This document shows positions 1 to 9,367 of a stretch of DNA of 64,000 nt, piece by piece. A program made the translations under genes and the position numbers. Below the pieces are notes generated by a model that worked only from the letters and a program-made list of their open reading frames with translations, was not told where the DNA came from and searched no databases. Source of the stretch: JAITMY01 sp031553765 (GTDB lineage: Bacteria > Bacteroidota > Bacteroidia > Bacteroidales > UBA932); assembly GCA_031553765.1 (NCBI GenBank), contig JAVBKY010000005.1:124001-188000 (forward strand), read 5' to 3'. Each line of letters begins with the position of its first letter. Position 1 is the stretch's first letter.

Positions 1-1221
1 GAAAAACTTTCCGGTTTTATCCACCATAGGTTGGCGTATGCCGTTTTTGTCAACCAGCATGAGGGGCGGAACGCCGTGCTGCTTTGCTACGCGGTCGTCG
101 TCGGCACCAAAGGTGGGGGCAATATGAACAATACCTGTACCATCTTCGGTGGTAACAAAGTCGCCTGTAATTACGCGGAACGCACCGTTGCCGGGGTTAA
201 CCCACGGCATGAGCTGCGCGTACTGCATTCCCTCCAAATCTTTACCCTTGCATTCGCCCACAACTTTGTAGGGAACGAGCTTGTCGCCGGGCTTGTAATC
301 TTCAAAAGGTATTTCAGCGGCTTTCGGGTTGAAGTGTTTTGCCACCAAATCCTTTGCCAGAATTACGGTGATTTTTTCACCGCTGTATGGGTTGTGCGTT
401 TGTACGGCTACGTAGTCAATGTTAGGACCAACGCATAGCGCTGTGTTGCTTGGCAGCGTCCAAGGTGTGGTAGTCCATGCCAAGAAGTAGGCGCCGCCCC
501 AGCCACCGTGTATGTGCATGGCGTTGGAGCCAAATGCGCGGTTGAGCAGCTCCGTATTTTCGTCGGCAATGGGAAGGCTGAACATGCCCACGCAGGTGGT
601 GTCCTTCACATCGCGGTAGCAACCGGGTTGGTTGAGCTCGTGCGTGCTAAGGCCTGTGCCCGCGGCAGGCGAGTAAGGCTGTATGGTGTATCCTTTGTAA
701 AGAAGATTTTTGTTGTACATTTCCTTTAGCAGGTACCACAGCGTTTCAATGTAGCGGTTGTCGTACGTAATGTAGGGATTGGTCATATCCACCCAGTAGC
801 CCATTTGCTCGGTAAGATTTTCCCACTCCTTGGTGTACTTCATCACCTCTTTGCGGCAGGCGGCGTTGTACTCGTCCACCGATATTTTTTTGCCGATATC
901 TTCCTTGGTAATACCCAACATTTTTTCTACACCCAACTCCACAGGAAGACCGTGCGTATCCCAACCTGCTTTACGGTTTACCAAAAAACCTTTTTGCGTT
1001 TTGTAGCGGCAGAAAATATCCTTTATGGCACGCGCCATTACGTGGTGAATACCCGGCATGCCGTTGGCTGAGGGAGGACCTTCGTAAAAAACGAAAGATG
1101 GACATCCTTTGCGCACCTCCAATGATTGCGCAAAAGTGCCTTCGGCCTTCCACTTGGCCAGTACATCCTTATTTATTTGTGATAAATCTAAACCTTTGTA
1201 TGTAGCGAATTCTTTTTTCAT
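1..1221 (-). CDS. ileS: Isoleucyl-tRNA synthetase, N-terminal part (cut by window edge)
   Basis: Class Ia aminoacyl-tRNA synthetase that charges tRNA-Ile in the cytoplasm. The visible 407 codons run from the ATG at 1221 off the left edge. The HIGH-type signature appears as GIHHVMAR near residue 56, after YEGPPSANGMP, which is typical of IleS. The editing-domain start is seen as AWTTTPWTLPSNTAL. The KMSKS loop and the C-terminal zinc region lie outside the window. It follows the iron-sulfur gene on the same strand after 24 bp, so the two may be co-transcribed. ValS was considered, but the GMPGIHH spacing and the long lysine-rich N-terminus fit IleS better. Confidence 0.96.
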   Translation of the reverse strand, partial: MKKEFATYKGLDLSQINKDVLAKWKAEGTFAQSLEVRKGCPSFVFYEGPPSANGMPGIHHVMARAIKDIFCRYKTQKGFLVNRKAGWDTHGLPVELGVEKMLGITKEDIGKKISVDEYNAACRKEVMKYTKEWENLTEQMGYWVDMTNPYITYDNRYIETLWYLLKEMYNKNLLYKGYTIQPYSPAAGTGLSTHELNQPGCYRDVKDTTCVGMFSLPIADENTELLNRAFGSNAMHIHGGWGGAYFLAWTTTPWTLPSNTALCVGPNIDYVAVQTHNPYSGEKITVILAKDLVAKHFNPKAAEIPFEDYKPGDKLVPYKVVGECKGKDLEGMQYAQLMPWVNPGNGAFRVITGDFVTTEDGTGIVHIAPTFGADDDRVAKQHGVPPLMLVDKNGIRQPMVDKTGKFF

Positions 1222-1245
1222 CGTTTATCATTAACCATTTTCTCT

Positions 1246-1737
1246 TTACTTTTCGCTTATAGCATGCGTTCCATCGCAAAACGGAAGCATTTGGCTACGA
1301 CCGCAGCGGCAAATGCTGCAAGGTGTGCTTTGAATCTCCTTGTGTCCCGATTCATGTTCCAACTCGTACACTCCTGTTATAATTACAGGTCCGTCGGGTT
1401 GCAATTTTACTTTTACTCCGAAGTTTTTTGCATTGTCGGCAGCCTCTTTTTCCTTGTCGAAGCGGTCAATCAGCTTCGAATCGTGCATTACTTTTTCGCC
1501 CTGATCCTTGGCATTACGCTCGGGGTCGTTCCATGCGTACATTAGCGCATTGGTGGGGCAACCATTCACAGTTGCAATTATACTACCCGTATCGGATTGC
1601 GACAGGTCAACCCATGGTCTACGACGCGGGTTGAATACGCGCGGTAGCTCAGTGAGGCACACACCTGCATGTACGCACAAATCGGGTTGCCAGTACACGG
1701 TAATTTCACCGTTGGTATATTTTCTGTTGTAGGTCAT
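1246..1737 (-). CDS. Two-domain iron-sulfur protein: YjdI-like mono-cluster plus CDGSH
   Basis: About 163 residues. The N-terminal half has the divergent single-cluster 4Fe-4S pattern of YjdI-type proteins (CVHAGVCL, then a Cys in VNGCPTNAL). The C-terminal half ends in a CDGSH zinc-finger-like motif, CRCGRSQMLPFCDGTH, which in known proteins binds a 2Fe-2S cluster through three Cys and one His. The role is unknown; redox or cluster transfer is inferred from the domains. I place the start at the ATG at 1737 rather than the TTG at 1749, because the TTG lies in a repeat. Cytoplasmic, with no signal peptide. It sits between an ABC exporter and ileS on the same strand. Confidence 0.85.
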   Translation of the reverse strand: MTYNRKYTNGEITVYWQPDLCVHAGVCLTELPRVFNPRRRPWVDLSQSDTGSIIATVNGCPTNALMYAWNDPERNAKDQGEKVMHDSKLIDRFDKEKEAADNAKNFGVKVKLQPDGPVIITGVYELEHESGHKEIQSTPCSICRCGRSQMLPFCDGTHAISEK

Positions 1738-1750
1738 TTTGTCAATCAAT

Positions 1751-1782
1751 AATGAGCAATGAATAATTATTAATTGCTCATT
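1751..1782. repeat. Palindromic repeat, AATGAGCAAT type
   Basis: A perfect 10-bp inverted repeat (AATGAGCAAT at 1751-1760, ATTGCTCATT at 1773-1782) within an AT-rich stretch of short related words at 1741-1797. It lies between the stop of the ABC exporter and the start of the iron-sulfur gene. It may act as a weak terminator. It looks like one member of the many repeat families in this window. Confidence 0.7.
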
Positions 1783-1794
1783 GTGAATTGTTAA

Positions 1795-3624
1795 TTACTT
1801 GAACGCTTGCAAATCGCATAGGTGCCTATAGGTTCCGTTGGCTTTAGCATACAGCCCGTCGTGTGTGCCTTGCTCTACAATTTCGCCTTGGTTGAGCACT
1901 ACAATGCAATCGGCATGGCGAATGGTGGACAGGCGGTGCGCAATTACTATCGAGGTGCGGTTTTGCATCAACTTTGTGAACGCGTCTTGTACCAGTTTTT
2001 CACTTTCGGTATCAAGGGCAGAGGTTGCTTCGTCCAGAATAAGGATAGATGGATTACGTAGCACGGCACGCGCAATGGAGAGTCGCTGGCGTTGCCCGCC
2101 AGACAGGCGACCTCCACGGTCACCAATATTGGTATTATACCCATCCTCCATATCCATAATGAAGTTGTGGGCATTGGCTACTTTTGCTGCGTTTATCACA
2201 TCTTCGTCTGATACATCTTCCAATCCGAAGGCAATGTTGTTACGTACCGAGTCGTTAAACAGGATGGCTTCCTGCGTAACAATGCCCATGAGGTTCATGA
2301 GCTGCTTAGGCTGGCATTCGCGCACGTCCACACCGTCAATACAAATACTGCCTGAGGTAACATCGTAAAAGCGTGGGATGAGGTCGGCCATAGTTGACTT
2401 TCCTGCTCCTGAGGGCCCTACCAGCGCGTACATTTTTCCTTTAGGAATGGTAAGATTGATGTTATTTAATACTGGCTCGTTGGCATAGGCAAACGAGACT
2501 TTGCGAAACTCAATGGAGATGCTAAAATCTTGCACGTCAACAGCACCGCGAGATTTGGTAATAGCTATAGGAGTGTCAAGAACCTTGAAAATACGATCGG
2601 CGGATGCCATGCCTTTGCGAATGCCTGTGTAGGCCGTTGCGACATTCTTAAGCGGCACCAAAATTTGATAGTAGAATGCAAGGTAAGTGATAAAGGTGCT
2701 AATGGTAAATGCTGTATTGCCTGTTAAAATGAAGTAACCACCAACTAATAATATCAACATAGCAACAGTAATGCCCAAAAATTCCGACATGGGAGAAGCT
2801 AACTCCTGCCTATTATATATGTTGCGCTGTAGGTGGGTTTGTTGCGTATTTACGTTGTCAAATTTTTTACGCACATAGGCTTGTCCGTTGAATGCTTTTA
2901 CGATCCGAATACCCGAAATGGTTTCCTCTATCAGCGATAAAAGAATGCCCAATGCCGCTTGTGATTTTGTTGCGGAACTACGCAACTTACGAGTGATTTT
3001 GCTAATAAGAAGGCCGGACAATGGTAGTGCAATTACTGTGATCAGCGTGAGTTGATACGACATATAGAAAAGCACAATGAAGTATCCCACAATCAGGAAT
3101 GGCTCCCTAAAAATGATTTGAAACGATTGCACAACGTTTGCCTGCACTTCGGTAACATCGTTGGAGAGCACCGAAAGTAGGTCGCCCTTTTTTTGCTTGT
3201 TGAAAAAACCGATGTCCAAGCGTGTAATTTTGCGGTACAGCGCCTCGCGAATGTTATACACCACCTTGGTTCTGAGTGATGCCATAACCCGCTGACCGGC
3301 GTATTTGAAAGCGTTGGCCAGCAGTGATGCTATAACTATGGCTATAGCTACAAAAACTAAGGCTCCCATACGTCCGCTGTGTTGCACCACGTGTGTGAGA
3401 AAATAGTTAAATATTTCCTGTGCATAACCTACGCTGAGTACGAATTCCGGACGATCGGCTACTACCTCCATGGCATCGGGGTCAAATATCACATCGAGCA
3501 ACGGCTTAATAAGGGCAAAGTTGAAAATGCCCATTACCATGCCGAAAAATGTAAAAAACACATACTGTGGCCAGTAGCGTGAGTATGGTTTGGCAAAAGA
3601 TAGTAATCGCTTTAGAGTTTTCAT
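1795..3624 (-). CDS. MsbA-like ABC exporter (fused membrane and ATPase domains)
   Basis: A 609-residue half-transporter that should dimerise in the inner membrane. The N-terminal part has about six hydrophobic helices. The C-terminal ATPase carries Walker A (GPSGAGKST), the signature LSGGQRQRLSIARA, Walker B (ILILDEATSALD) and the H-loop (IAHRLSTI). Lipid or lipid A flippase activity is known for close MsbA relatives, but the substrate here is inferred only. The start is the ATG at 3624. A TATCTTTG promoter element at 3629-3636 ends 4 bp before it, which rules out the longer reading frame and suggests a leaderless message. Divergent from a glycosyltransferase. Confidence 0.92.
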   Translation of the reverse strand: MKTLKRLLSFAKPYSRYWPQYVFFTFFGMVMGIFNFALIKPLLDVIFDPDAMEVVADRPEFVLSVGYAQEIFNYFLTHVVQHSGRMGALVFVAIAIVIASLLANAFKYAGQRVMASLRTKVVYNIREALYRKITRLDIGFFNKQKKGDLLSVLSNDVTEVQANVVQSFQIIFREPFLIVGYFIVLFYMSYQLTLITVIALPLSGLLISKITRKLRSSATKSQAALGILLSLIEETISGIRIVKAFNGQAYVRKKFDNVNTQQTHLQRNIYNRQELASPMSEFLGITVAMLILLVGGYFILTGNTAFTISTFITYLAFYYQILVPLKNVATAYTGIRKGMASADRIFKVLDTPIAITKSRGAVDVQDFSISIEFRKVSFAYANEPVLNNINLTIPKGKMYALVGPSGAGKSTMADLIPRFYDVTSGSICIDGVDVRECQPKQLMNLMGIVTQEAILFNDSVRNNIAFGLEDVSDEDVINAAKVANAHNFIMDMEDGYNTNIGDRGGRLSGGQRQRLSIARAVLRNPSILILDEATSALDTESEKLVQDAFTKLMQNRTSIVIAHRLSTIRHADCIVVLNQGEIVEQGTHDGLYAKANGTYRHLCDLQAFK

Positions 3625-3628
3625 CCAG

Positions 3629-3636
3629 CAAAGATA
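3629..3636 (-). promoter_or_regulatory. Bacteroidota -7 promoter element (TATCTTTG)
   Basis: Reverse-strand TATCTTTG matches the Bacteroidota -7 consensus TAnnTTTG. It lies 4 bp upstream of the ABC exporter ATG, so the transcript would begin at or next to the start codon. Confidence 0.7.
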
Positions 3637-3714
3637 TTTTTCGAAACTTACAAAGTTAGCATCTTTTTGAAGATTATCCCTATGCATGGAAATTAATATG
3701 TCCAACCTTTTACG

Positions 3715-3722
3715 TACCTTTG
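3715..3722 (+). promoter_or_regulatory. Bacteroidota -7 promoter element (TACCTTTG)
   Basis: TACCTTTG, 24 bp before the ATG at 3747 of the glycosyltransferase. It overlaps the upstream TTG at 3720, which makes that TTG an unlikely start. Confidence 0.65.
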
Positions 3723-3746
3723 CTTGTTCAATCCAACGTTTGCGAC

Positions 3747-4574
3747 ATGATCAGTATTATTACGGCTATTCATAATCAGTTGGCAATGAATGAGATATTT
3801 ATTGATTCGCTCAGAAAAAACACGAGCAATCCTTATGAGCTCATAATCATTGACAATAACTCTACCGATGGTAGCAGGGAGTTATTTGAAAAAGCGGGGG
3901 CGATTGTTATTCATAACGATGCTAACTACTCCTATCCATACTGTCAAAATCAGGGAATTGAAAGGGCTAAGTATGATGTGCTGGCCTTTTTCAATAACGA
4001 TATTATGCTATCCAAGGATTGGGATGTACACTTGCTAAAAGTGCTTGGAAAGGATAACTATGATGTGGTGAGTTTTGCGTCGAATGATAGGGGGGCGAAT
4101 CTTAGGGAAACCAAGTCGTCAGAGTTTCGCTGGAAATGGATAAAATACCCGGTGCTAACGCTGTTTGGCGTGTCAAAATTCTCGCTCAAGTTGATGTTTA
4201 AACTCATGTATGGAAGTTGGGACAAGTATTGCGCTAAGAAGTTGAGGCAACATGGCTATGCTATGGGTGAAGGTTTCTCGGGATCGGTTATTGCCATGAA
4301 TCGTCGCGCTATTGAGAAGGTCGGTTTGTGGGATGAAAGCATGCAGGGCGCTGACTTTGACCTGTACGGGCGTACCAAGTTACGTAATATGAAGTACGGC
4401 GACATACAGCCGTTAAGTATTATCGCGGGGGTTTATCAGCACCACTTTGGTCGTTTAACAGCTAAGTCAAGAAAGAAGCCCGTGCAATTTTCCGATGCGC
4501 ATGTGCTGCGCCCATTTGATGAGAAGTGGGGAGCGCAGCGTGAAATGTTTACAAACGGTTTAACACAGAAGTAA
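3747..4574 (+). CDS. Family 2 glycosyltransferase (GT-A fold)
   Basis: About 275 residues. The N-terminus MISIITAIHNQL, followed by IIDNNSTDGSRELF and FFNNDIMLSKDWD, is the nucleotide-sugar binding core of GT2 enzymes; the NND triplet takes the place of the usual DxD. A later GSVIAMNRRAIEKVGLWDE block matches the acceptor side of these enzymes. It probably adds a sugar to a surface polysaccharide, but donor and acceptor cannot be read from sequence. Start chosen at the ATG at 3747 because the promoter element covers the earlier TTG. It ends 4 bp before gltX, so the two are likely co-transcribed. Confidence 0.88.
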   Translation: MISIITAIHNQLAMNEIFIDSLRKNTSNPYELIIIDNNSTDGSRELFEKAGAIVIHNDANYSYPYCQNQGIERAKYDVLAFFNNDIMLSKDWDVHLLKVLGKDNYDVVSFASNDRGANLRETKSSEFRWKWIKYPVLTLFGVSKFSLKLMFKLMYGSWDKYCAKKLRQHGYAMGEGFSGSVIAMNRRAIEKVGLWDESMQGADFDLYGRTKLRNMKYGDIQPLSIIAGVYQHHFGRLTAKSRKKPVQFSDAHVLRPFDEKWGAQREMFTNGLTQK

Positions 4575-4578
4575 GAAT

Positions 4579-6111
4579 ATGTCATCACAAAAAATCCGCG
4601 TGCGTTTTGCGCCAAGCCCCACAGGACCGCTGCATATGGGCGGCGTGCGTACAGCGTTGTTCAACTACCTTTTTGCCAAAAAACATGGCGGCGATTTTAT
4701 TCTCCGCATAGAAGATACCGATACCAACCGTTACGTGCCGGGTGCTGAGGCGTACATTATTGAAGCGCTAAATTGGTGTGGCATTAAGTTTGATGAGGGT
4801 GTGGGCATTGGTGGGGCACATGAGCCTTACCGCCAAAGCGAGCGTAAGCCTATTTATCTTAAATATGCGCAACAGCTCATTGATAGCGGGAATGCTTACT
4901 ACGCTTTTGACAGCGCGGAGGAGTTGGATGCGTTGCGTAAAGAGAAGGAGGCAAAAGGCGAAGCTTTTATCTATAACTACGAATCGCGCAATAGCCTAAG
5001 AAACTCACTTTCGCTTTCAGCGGAGGATGTGGAGAAGTTAAAAAGTGAGCGCAATGATTGGGTTATTCGCTTTAAAATTCCCGAAAACGAAACGGTGAAA
5101 ATGCACGATATTATTCGCGAGGATGTGGTGGTAAACTCCAATACGCTTGACGATAAAGTGCTTTGGAAAAAGGCTGATGAGCTGCCTACTTATCACTTGG
5201 CCAATATTGTGGATGACCACCTGATGGAAATTTCACATGTAATTCGTGGTGAAGAGTGGCTGCCATCGCTGCCGTTGCACGTACTGCTTTATCGTGCTTT
5301 TGGCTGGCAGGATACCATGCCGCAATTTGCGCACCTGTCGTTGCTGCTTAAACCCGATGGGAAAGGTAAGCTCAGCAAGCGTGATGGTGATAAAATGGGA
5401 TTTCCCGTTTTTCCGCTGCAATGGAAATCATCTGAGGGTGAATTTTCTCGCGGTTACCGCGAAGATGGCTACTTCCCCGAAGCCTTTGTAAACCTGTTGG
5501 CGTTGCTGGGTTGGAACCCCGGTACCGAGCAGGAAAAGTTTACCATGGACGAGCTGATTCAGCTGTTCGACCTAAAGCGCGTAATTAAATCAGGCGCACG
5601 CTTTAACCCCGATAAGGCGAAGTGGTTTAATCAGCAGTATTTGAAAGAAAAGAGCAACGCGGAGTTGGCGCAGCTGTACATGCCTATTCTTACGGCACAA
5701 GGAGTGAAAACTTCACAGGAGTATGTGGGGAAGGTGTGTGGTATGATTAAGGAGCGTGCGACTTTTGTGAGTGATTTCTGGAATTTGTCATCCTACTTTT
5801 TTGTAGCCCCTACATCGTATGATGAGAAGGTGGTGCAAAAATACTGGAAGGCAGAAACGCCTGCTATGCTTCAGAATTTAGTGGTACAGCTAAAGAGTGT
5901 TTTGCCTTTTGAAAAGGAAAAAACGGAGCATGCCGTACACGAATGGATTGCTGCAAGCGGTCTGAAAATGGGCGAGGTGATGAATACCTTCCGCTTGTGC
6001 CTTGTGGGTGCCAGCATGGGACCCAGCGTATTTGATATTGTGGAAATGATAGGAGTGAATGAGGCGATAGCACGTATTGAGCATGCCGCTGCTCACCTAA
6101 AATTTAACTAA
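4579..6111 (+). CDS. gltX: Glutamyl-tRNA synthetase
   Basis: A 510-residue class I synthetase that charges tRNA-Glu. The HIGH region PSPTGPLHMGG lies at residues 12-22 and the KMSKS equivalent is KLSKRDG. The insertion between KLSKRDG and the anticodon-binding region (a tyrosine- and proline-rich stretch near EDGYFPEAFVNLLALLGW) is normal for bacteroidete GltX. It starts 4 bp after the glycosyltransferase. Whether it also charges tRNA-Gln cannot be told here, because no gatCAB genes are in the window. Confidence 0.97.
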   Translation: MSSQKIRVRFAPSPTGPLHMGGVRTALFNYLFAKKHGGDFILRIEDTDTNRYVPGAEAYIIEALNWCGIKFDEGVGIGGAHEPYRQSERKPIYLKYAQQLIDSGNAYYAFDSAEELDALRKEKEAKGEAFIYNYESRNSLRNSLSLSAEDVEKLKSERNDWVIRFKIPENETVKMHDIIREDVVVNSNTLDDKVLWKKADELPTYHLANIVDDHLMEISHVIRGEEWLPSLPLHVLLYRAFGWQDTMPQFAHLSLLLKPDGKGKLSKRDGDKMGFPVFPLQWKSSEGEFSRGYREDGYFPEAFVNLLALLGWNPGTEQEKFTMDELIQLFDLKRVIKSGARFNPDKAKWFNQQYLKEKSNAELAQLYMPILTAQGVKTSQEYVGKVCGMIKERATFVSDFWNLSSYFFVAPTSYDEKVVQKYWKAETPAMLQNLVVQLKSVLPFEKEKTEHAVHEWIAASGLKMGEVMNTFRLCLVGASMGPSVFDIVEMIGVNEAIARIEHAAAHLKFN

Positions 6112-6130
6112 TAGTTTCGTAAACAAAAAA

Positions 6131-6709
6131 ATGGAAAAACAACTTGTGGAAGTGAAAGATGTGACGGCTAATCCGGCTCCGCTGGGGCTCTTGGGTTTTG
6201 GCATGACAACGGTGTTGCTTAACCTGCATAATGCGGGTTGTACGGAACTTAACAGCACTATTTTGTCAATGGGAGTTTTTATGGGCGGCATAGCGCAAAT
6301 GATTGCCGGTGTGCAGGAGTGGAAAAAGGGAAATACATTTGGCGCTACAGCCTTTACCTCTTACGGAGCGTTCTGGCTATCGCTGGTGTGCATTTGGCTG
6401 TTGCCAAAGTCTGATGTGGGTGCAGGCTTGCAAGCCTCTAGGGTTGAAATGGGCTGGTACTTGTTGCTGTGGGGTGTTTACACCTCTTTTATGTTCATTT
6501 CTACATTTAAGCATACTCGCCAGCTGCGTCTTACTTTCGGATTACTTGTGGTTCTCTTTTTCTTGCTTGCAGCAGGAGATTTTACAGGTAACGAAACGAT
6601 TACGCGTATAGCAGGATGGGATGGCCTTTTATGCGGACTGTCGGCCATATATGGCTGCGTTGCACAAATTATTAATCAGGATTTTAAGCGCACGGTATTG
6701 CCTTTGTAA
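6131..6709 (+). CDS. satP: GPR1/FUN34/YaaH family acetate/succinate transporter
   Basis: 192 residues with six hydrophobic segments. The family signature NPAPLGLLGFGMTT follows a short polar N-terminus. Members such as E. coli SatP are inner-membrane proton-coupled acetate or succinate channels, and that role is inferred here. The conserved asparagine and glycine pattern (NAG, GGIAQMIAG) is present. It lies 19 bp after gltX on the same strand and ends before a strong hairpin that probably terminates both this gene and dsbD from the other side. Confidence 0.9.
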   Translation: MEKQLVEVKDVTANPAPLGLLGFGMTTVLLNLHNAGCTELNSTILSMGVFMGGIAQMIAGVQEWKKGNTFGATAFTSYGAFWLSLVCIWLLPKSDVGAGLQASRVEMGWYLLLWGVYTSFMFISTFKHTRQLRLTFGLLVVLFFLLAAGDFTGNETITRIAGWDGLLCGLSAIYGCVAQIINQDFKRTVLPL

Positions 6710-6730
6710 GGCGCAACAAAGTTTTATAAA

Positions 6731-6770
6731 GTCAAAAGGGGCGCACCAGAATTGGTGCGCCCCTTTTGAC
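6731..6770. terminator. Bidirectional hairpin between satP and dsbD
   Basis: A perfect 18-bp inverted repeat (6731-6748 and 6753-6770) with a 4-nt GAAT loop. The outer part reads GTCAAAAGG on one side and CCTTTTGAC on the other. It lies between two convergent stop codons, so it fits a terminator acting in both directions. Confidence 0.85.
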
Positions 6771-6783
6771 TTGCAGAATGAAG

Positions 6784-8784
6784 CTACTTTGTGTTTAAGA
6801 ACTCCAAAAATTTATCTGCTCCTGCAGTGTAGCCTACGGGATTTCCCAATAGTTGCCCATCGCTGTTAAGCGTAGCAAAGTAGGGTATGGCATTAACCTT
6901 AAAGGTAGTCATCATGTAGTCCAGATTCTTTTGCCCAAGCGTTTTCTTCTGCTTGCCGTCAAAAGGAGAGGCGTACCACTCGCTCATGGGCAACTCTGTC
7001 TTGTCGTCAATGTAAAGCGTTACTATAACATATTTTTCCTGTAATACATGCTGTACTTCTCTGTCGGAAAAAACGCTTCCTTCCATCTTTTTGCAGTTGC
7101 TGCAGTAGTGTCCCTTGAAATCCACCAGCACCGATTTTCCCTGCTCCTTAGCGCATGCCAATGCCTCATTTAAATCGAAAAAAGAGGGAAGCCCCGCGGG
7201 GCCATGCAGATTTAGTTCGCTATATTTTGGTGTGGTGTTGCATAGCATTTGTGCGGCATCGACAGTGCTTGTCGTTGCGGGTGCATCACCTTTGGTGACG
7301 TGCGTTGTTGCTTGTATTACGCTGCTCTGCGGCAAAAATCCCGATAACGAGTTCAGTGGATTGCCCACTAATCCGGTGGTAAGGTATAGTGCAAAGCAGA
7401 ATGAAATAACGGCAAGTAGGAAGCGTGGTACGCTAATGTGCTCAATTTTGTCATCGTGTGCAAAGCGTAATTTGCCAAGAAAGTATACGCCAAGCAATAC
7501 AAATAGTACCACCCAAATGCAAATAAACAGTTCGCGCGAAATAATGTTGAAGCCCAGCGCCTGGTCAGCAACGGATAGGAACTTCATGCTGAATATAGCT
7601 AGTACGAAGGCAAAGAAAACCTTAATGGTGTTCATCCATCCGCCTGATTTTGGCAACTTCTTCATGGCTGACGGGAATAGTGCGAGTATGGTAAATGGTG
7701 CGGCAAAAGCTAGGCCAAAACCAAACATGCCTATAACGGGTTTCAACACCGCACCTGAAGCGGCTGCCACCAGTAGCGCGCCTACAAATGGTCCTGTGCA
7801 GGAGAATGAAATAACCGTTAGCGCCAACGCTACAAAAAAAGTAGAGAAATAGCCACCCTTATCGGCTTTTTGGTCAATGCTATTAGCCCATTTGGTGGGT
7901 AGCTGTATTTCCATGGCGCCAAAGAACGATGCGGAAAATACAATGAACAGCGCGAAGAAAATGAGGTTGGGAAGCCAGTGCGTGCTGATTATATTGGTCA
8001 TGTCAGCGGTTTTGGTAATGGCTACAACGGCACCAATGAAGGTGTAGATGGCAACAATGGAAATACCGAACACTACGGCTTTGCGTATGCCCTTGCGGCG
8101 GTTGTGTCCGCGCATGAAGAATGAAATGGTCATGGGCAGCATGGGGAAAACGCAGGGTGTGAGTACGCCTGCAAAACCTGCAAGCAGCGCCAGCAGGAAG
8201 AAGGTTACCATTGAATCATTGCTTGCTTGTGGAGCATCACTTTTTGCAAATTCTGTTGTGGATTGTGTAGTTACAGCAGTGGCAGAAATAGTCTCGGATA
8301 CTTTACTTTCTTCAGTCGGAGTGTAGGTAGTTAGCTGCGTTGAGAAATCATTGTTGAGCAGTAAGCACTCCTTCTCATTGCAGCATTGGTACTCTATACT
8401 TCCCCTTATAATTATAGGACTTGCTGCATTTTCTTGTAGCGCGATGCGTTGCGAAAGTTTCACCTCTTTGGCAAAATACTTCACCGTCATGTCGAACATG
8501 GCGTCGAATTTTTCCTTGGGCTTATTTACCTCCGACAGGTTGCCCATAGGCTTGTAGTCTTTGCTTTGCTCCAGCGCGATTGATATGGGCATGGGGCCAT
8601 CTTCGGGCACATTTACAGAGTATACTATCCATGAACCCTCTATGCGGCCTGTTAGCTGTACCTCTGCCTCGTGTGCTGATATCTTGCGAACGCTTGCGCT
8701 CCATTTTACCGGATTTTGAATGCCCTGCGCAAACAGCGAAACGCTGAAAGCGGTAAGAAAAAGAAAGGAGAGAATTTTTTTCAT
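6784..8784 (-). CDS. dsbD: DsbD-like protein-disulfide reductase
   Basis: 666 residues. A signal peptide (MKKILSFLFLTAFSVSLFAQ) is followed by a periplasmic N-terminal DsbD-alpha-like domain to about residue 150. A membrane domain with about eight helices comes next and begins with the redox motif TPCVFPMLP. The C-terminal thioredoxin-like domain (about 520-666) carries CSNC in KGHYCSNCKKMEG. Relatives carry electrons from cytoplasmic thioredoxin to periplasmic proteins. The three-domain layout and length fit bacteroidete DsbD. Convergent with satP. Confidence 0.93.
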   Translation of the reverse strand: MKKILSFLFLTAFSVSLFAQGIQNPVKWSASVRKISAHEAEVQLTGRIEGSWIVYSVNVPEDGPMPISIALEQSKDYKPMGNLSEVNKPKEKFDAMFDMTVKYFAKEVKLSQRIALQENAASPIIIRGSIEYQCCNEKECLLLNNDFSTQLTTYTPTEESKVSETISATAVTTQSTTEFAKSDAPQASNDSMVTFFLLALLAGFAGVLTPCVFPMLPMTISFFMRGHNRRKGIRKAVVFGISIVAIYTFIGAVVAITKTADMTNIISTHWLPNLIFFALFIVFSASFFGAMEIQLPTKWANSIDQKADKGGYFSTFFVALALTVISFSCTGPFVGALLVAAASGAVLKPVIGMFGFGLAFAAPFTILALFPSAMKKLPKSGGWMNTIKVFFAFVLAIFSMKFLSVADQALGFNIISRELFICIWVVLFVLLGVYFLGKLRFAHDDKIEHISVPRFLLAVISFCFALYLTTGLVGNPLNSLSGFLPQSSVIQATTHVTKGDAPATTSTVDAAQMLCNTTPKYSELNLHGPAGLPSFFDLNEALACAKEQGKSVLVDFKGHYCSNCKKMEGSVFSDREVQHVLQEKYVIVTLYIDDKTELPMSEWYASPFDGKQKKTLGQKNLDYMMTTFKVNAIPYFATLNSDGQLLGNPVGYTAGADKFLEFLNTK

Positions 8785-8820
8785 AAGATGCTATTCTGAT
8801 TTTATGCTACTGTTGTATTA

Positions 8821-8908
8821 TGTCATCCTGAGCGAAGCGAAGGATCTCAAGTTGTGCAAAAATATAGAGTGTGCAAATCAGAGATGCTTCGCTTTGCTCA
8901 GCATGACA
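8821..8908. repeat. REP/MITE-like element, TGTCATCCTGAGCGAAG type
   Basis: Inverted arms of 28 bp at 8821-8848 and 8881-8908 match at about 25 positions, around a 32-bp centre. The outer arms begin TGTCATCCTGAGCGAAGCGA, a sequence recalled as a common repeat in many bacterial genomes. It lies between dsbD and the MmcQ gene. Confidence 0.85.
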
Positions 8909-8921
8909 CTCTATCCTCACA

Positions 8922-9266
8922 TTATTTCAGCGTTTCCCGTTGCGCCTTTGTCAACTTTGCCATCACCAAGTCGTAGGAGTGATCAATCCATTCGTAAATT
9001 AACTTATCCGTCAAAGAGCCCTCCAGCACTATGGTGTTCCACATCTTTTTGTTCATGTGGTAGCCGGGTATAACTTCGGAGTGCTGTTCACGTAGCTCAA
9101 TTGCTTTGTCGGGGTCACACTTTAGATTCAGCCAAGCGTCATCGAGAGATACCATGGCAAACATTTTATTGCAAACCTTGAATACAAGCGCTGTGTCGTC
9201 AAACGGGAAACTTTCTGTAACTCCGTTTTTCTCTATACAGTATTCACGTACCTGCTCAATATTCAT
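8922..9266 (-). CDS. MmcQ/YjbR family protein
   Basis: 114 residues. The N-terminus MNIEQVREYCIEKNGVTESFPF and the DDTALVFKV and MNKKMWNTI blocks are typical of the YjbR/CyaY-like fold. The family is named for a supposed DNA-binding fold, but no function is established. Cytoplasmic, with no signal peptide. A TACCTTTG promoter element on the same strand (9320-9327) lies 53 bp upstream. It stands alone between a repeat and the divergent manC. Confidence 0.88.
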   Translation of the reverse strand: MNIEQVREYCIEKNGVTESFPFDDTALVFKVCNKMFAMVSLDDAWLNLKCDPDKAIELREQHSEVIPGYHMNKKMWNTIVLEGSLTDKLIYEWIDHSYDLVMAKLTKAQRETLK

Positions 9267-9319
9267 GACAAAGTTCTTGTTTGCGAAAAATATTGTATTT
9301 TTGTCTTTTACGCTTTATG

Positions 9320-9327
9320 CAAAGGTA
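9320..9327 (-). promoter_or_regulatory. -7 promoter element (TACCTTTG)
   Basis: Reverse-strand TACCTTTG in the divergent gap between the MmcQ gene and manC, oriented toward MmcQ. Confidence 0.6.
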
Positions 9328-9367
9328 CATTCTGAGCTTCTATTTTTAATCATATTCGCTTTAAATA

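Noticed and set aside
7115..7852. 245-codon open frame on the plus strand inside dsbD
   Set aside because: Fully antisense to a well-supported gene, with no family-like motif; a shadow frame.
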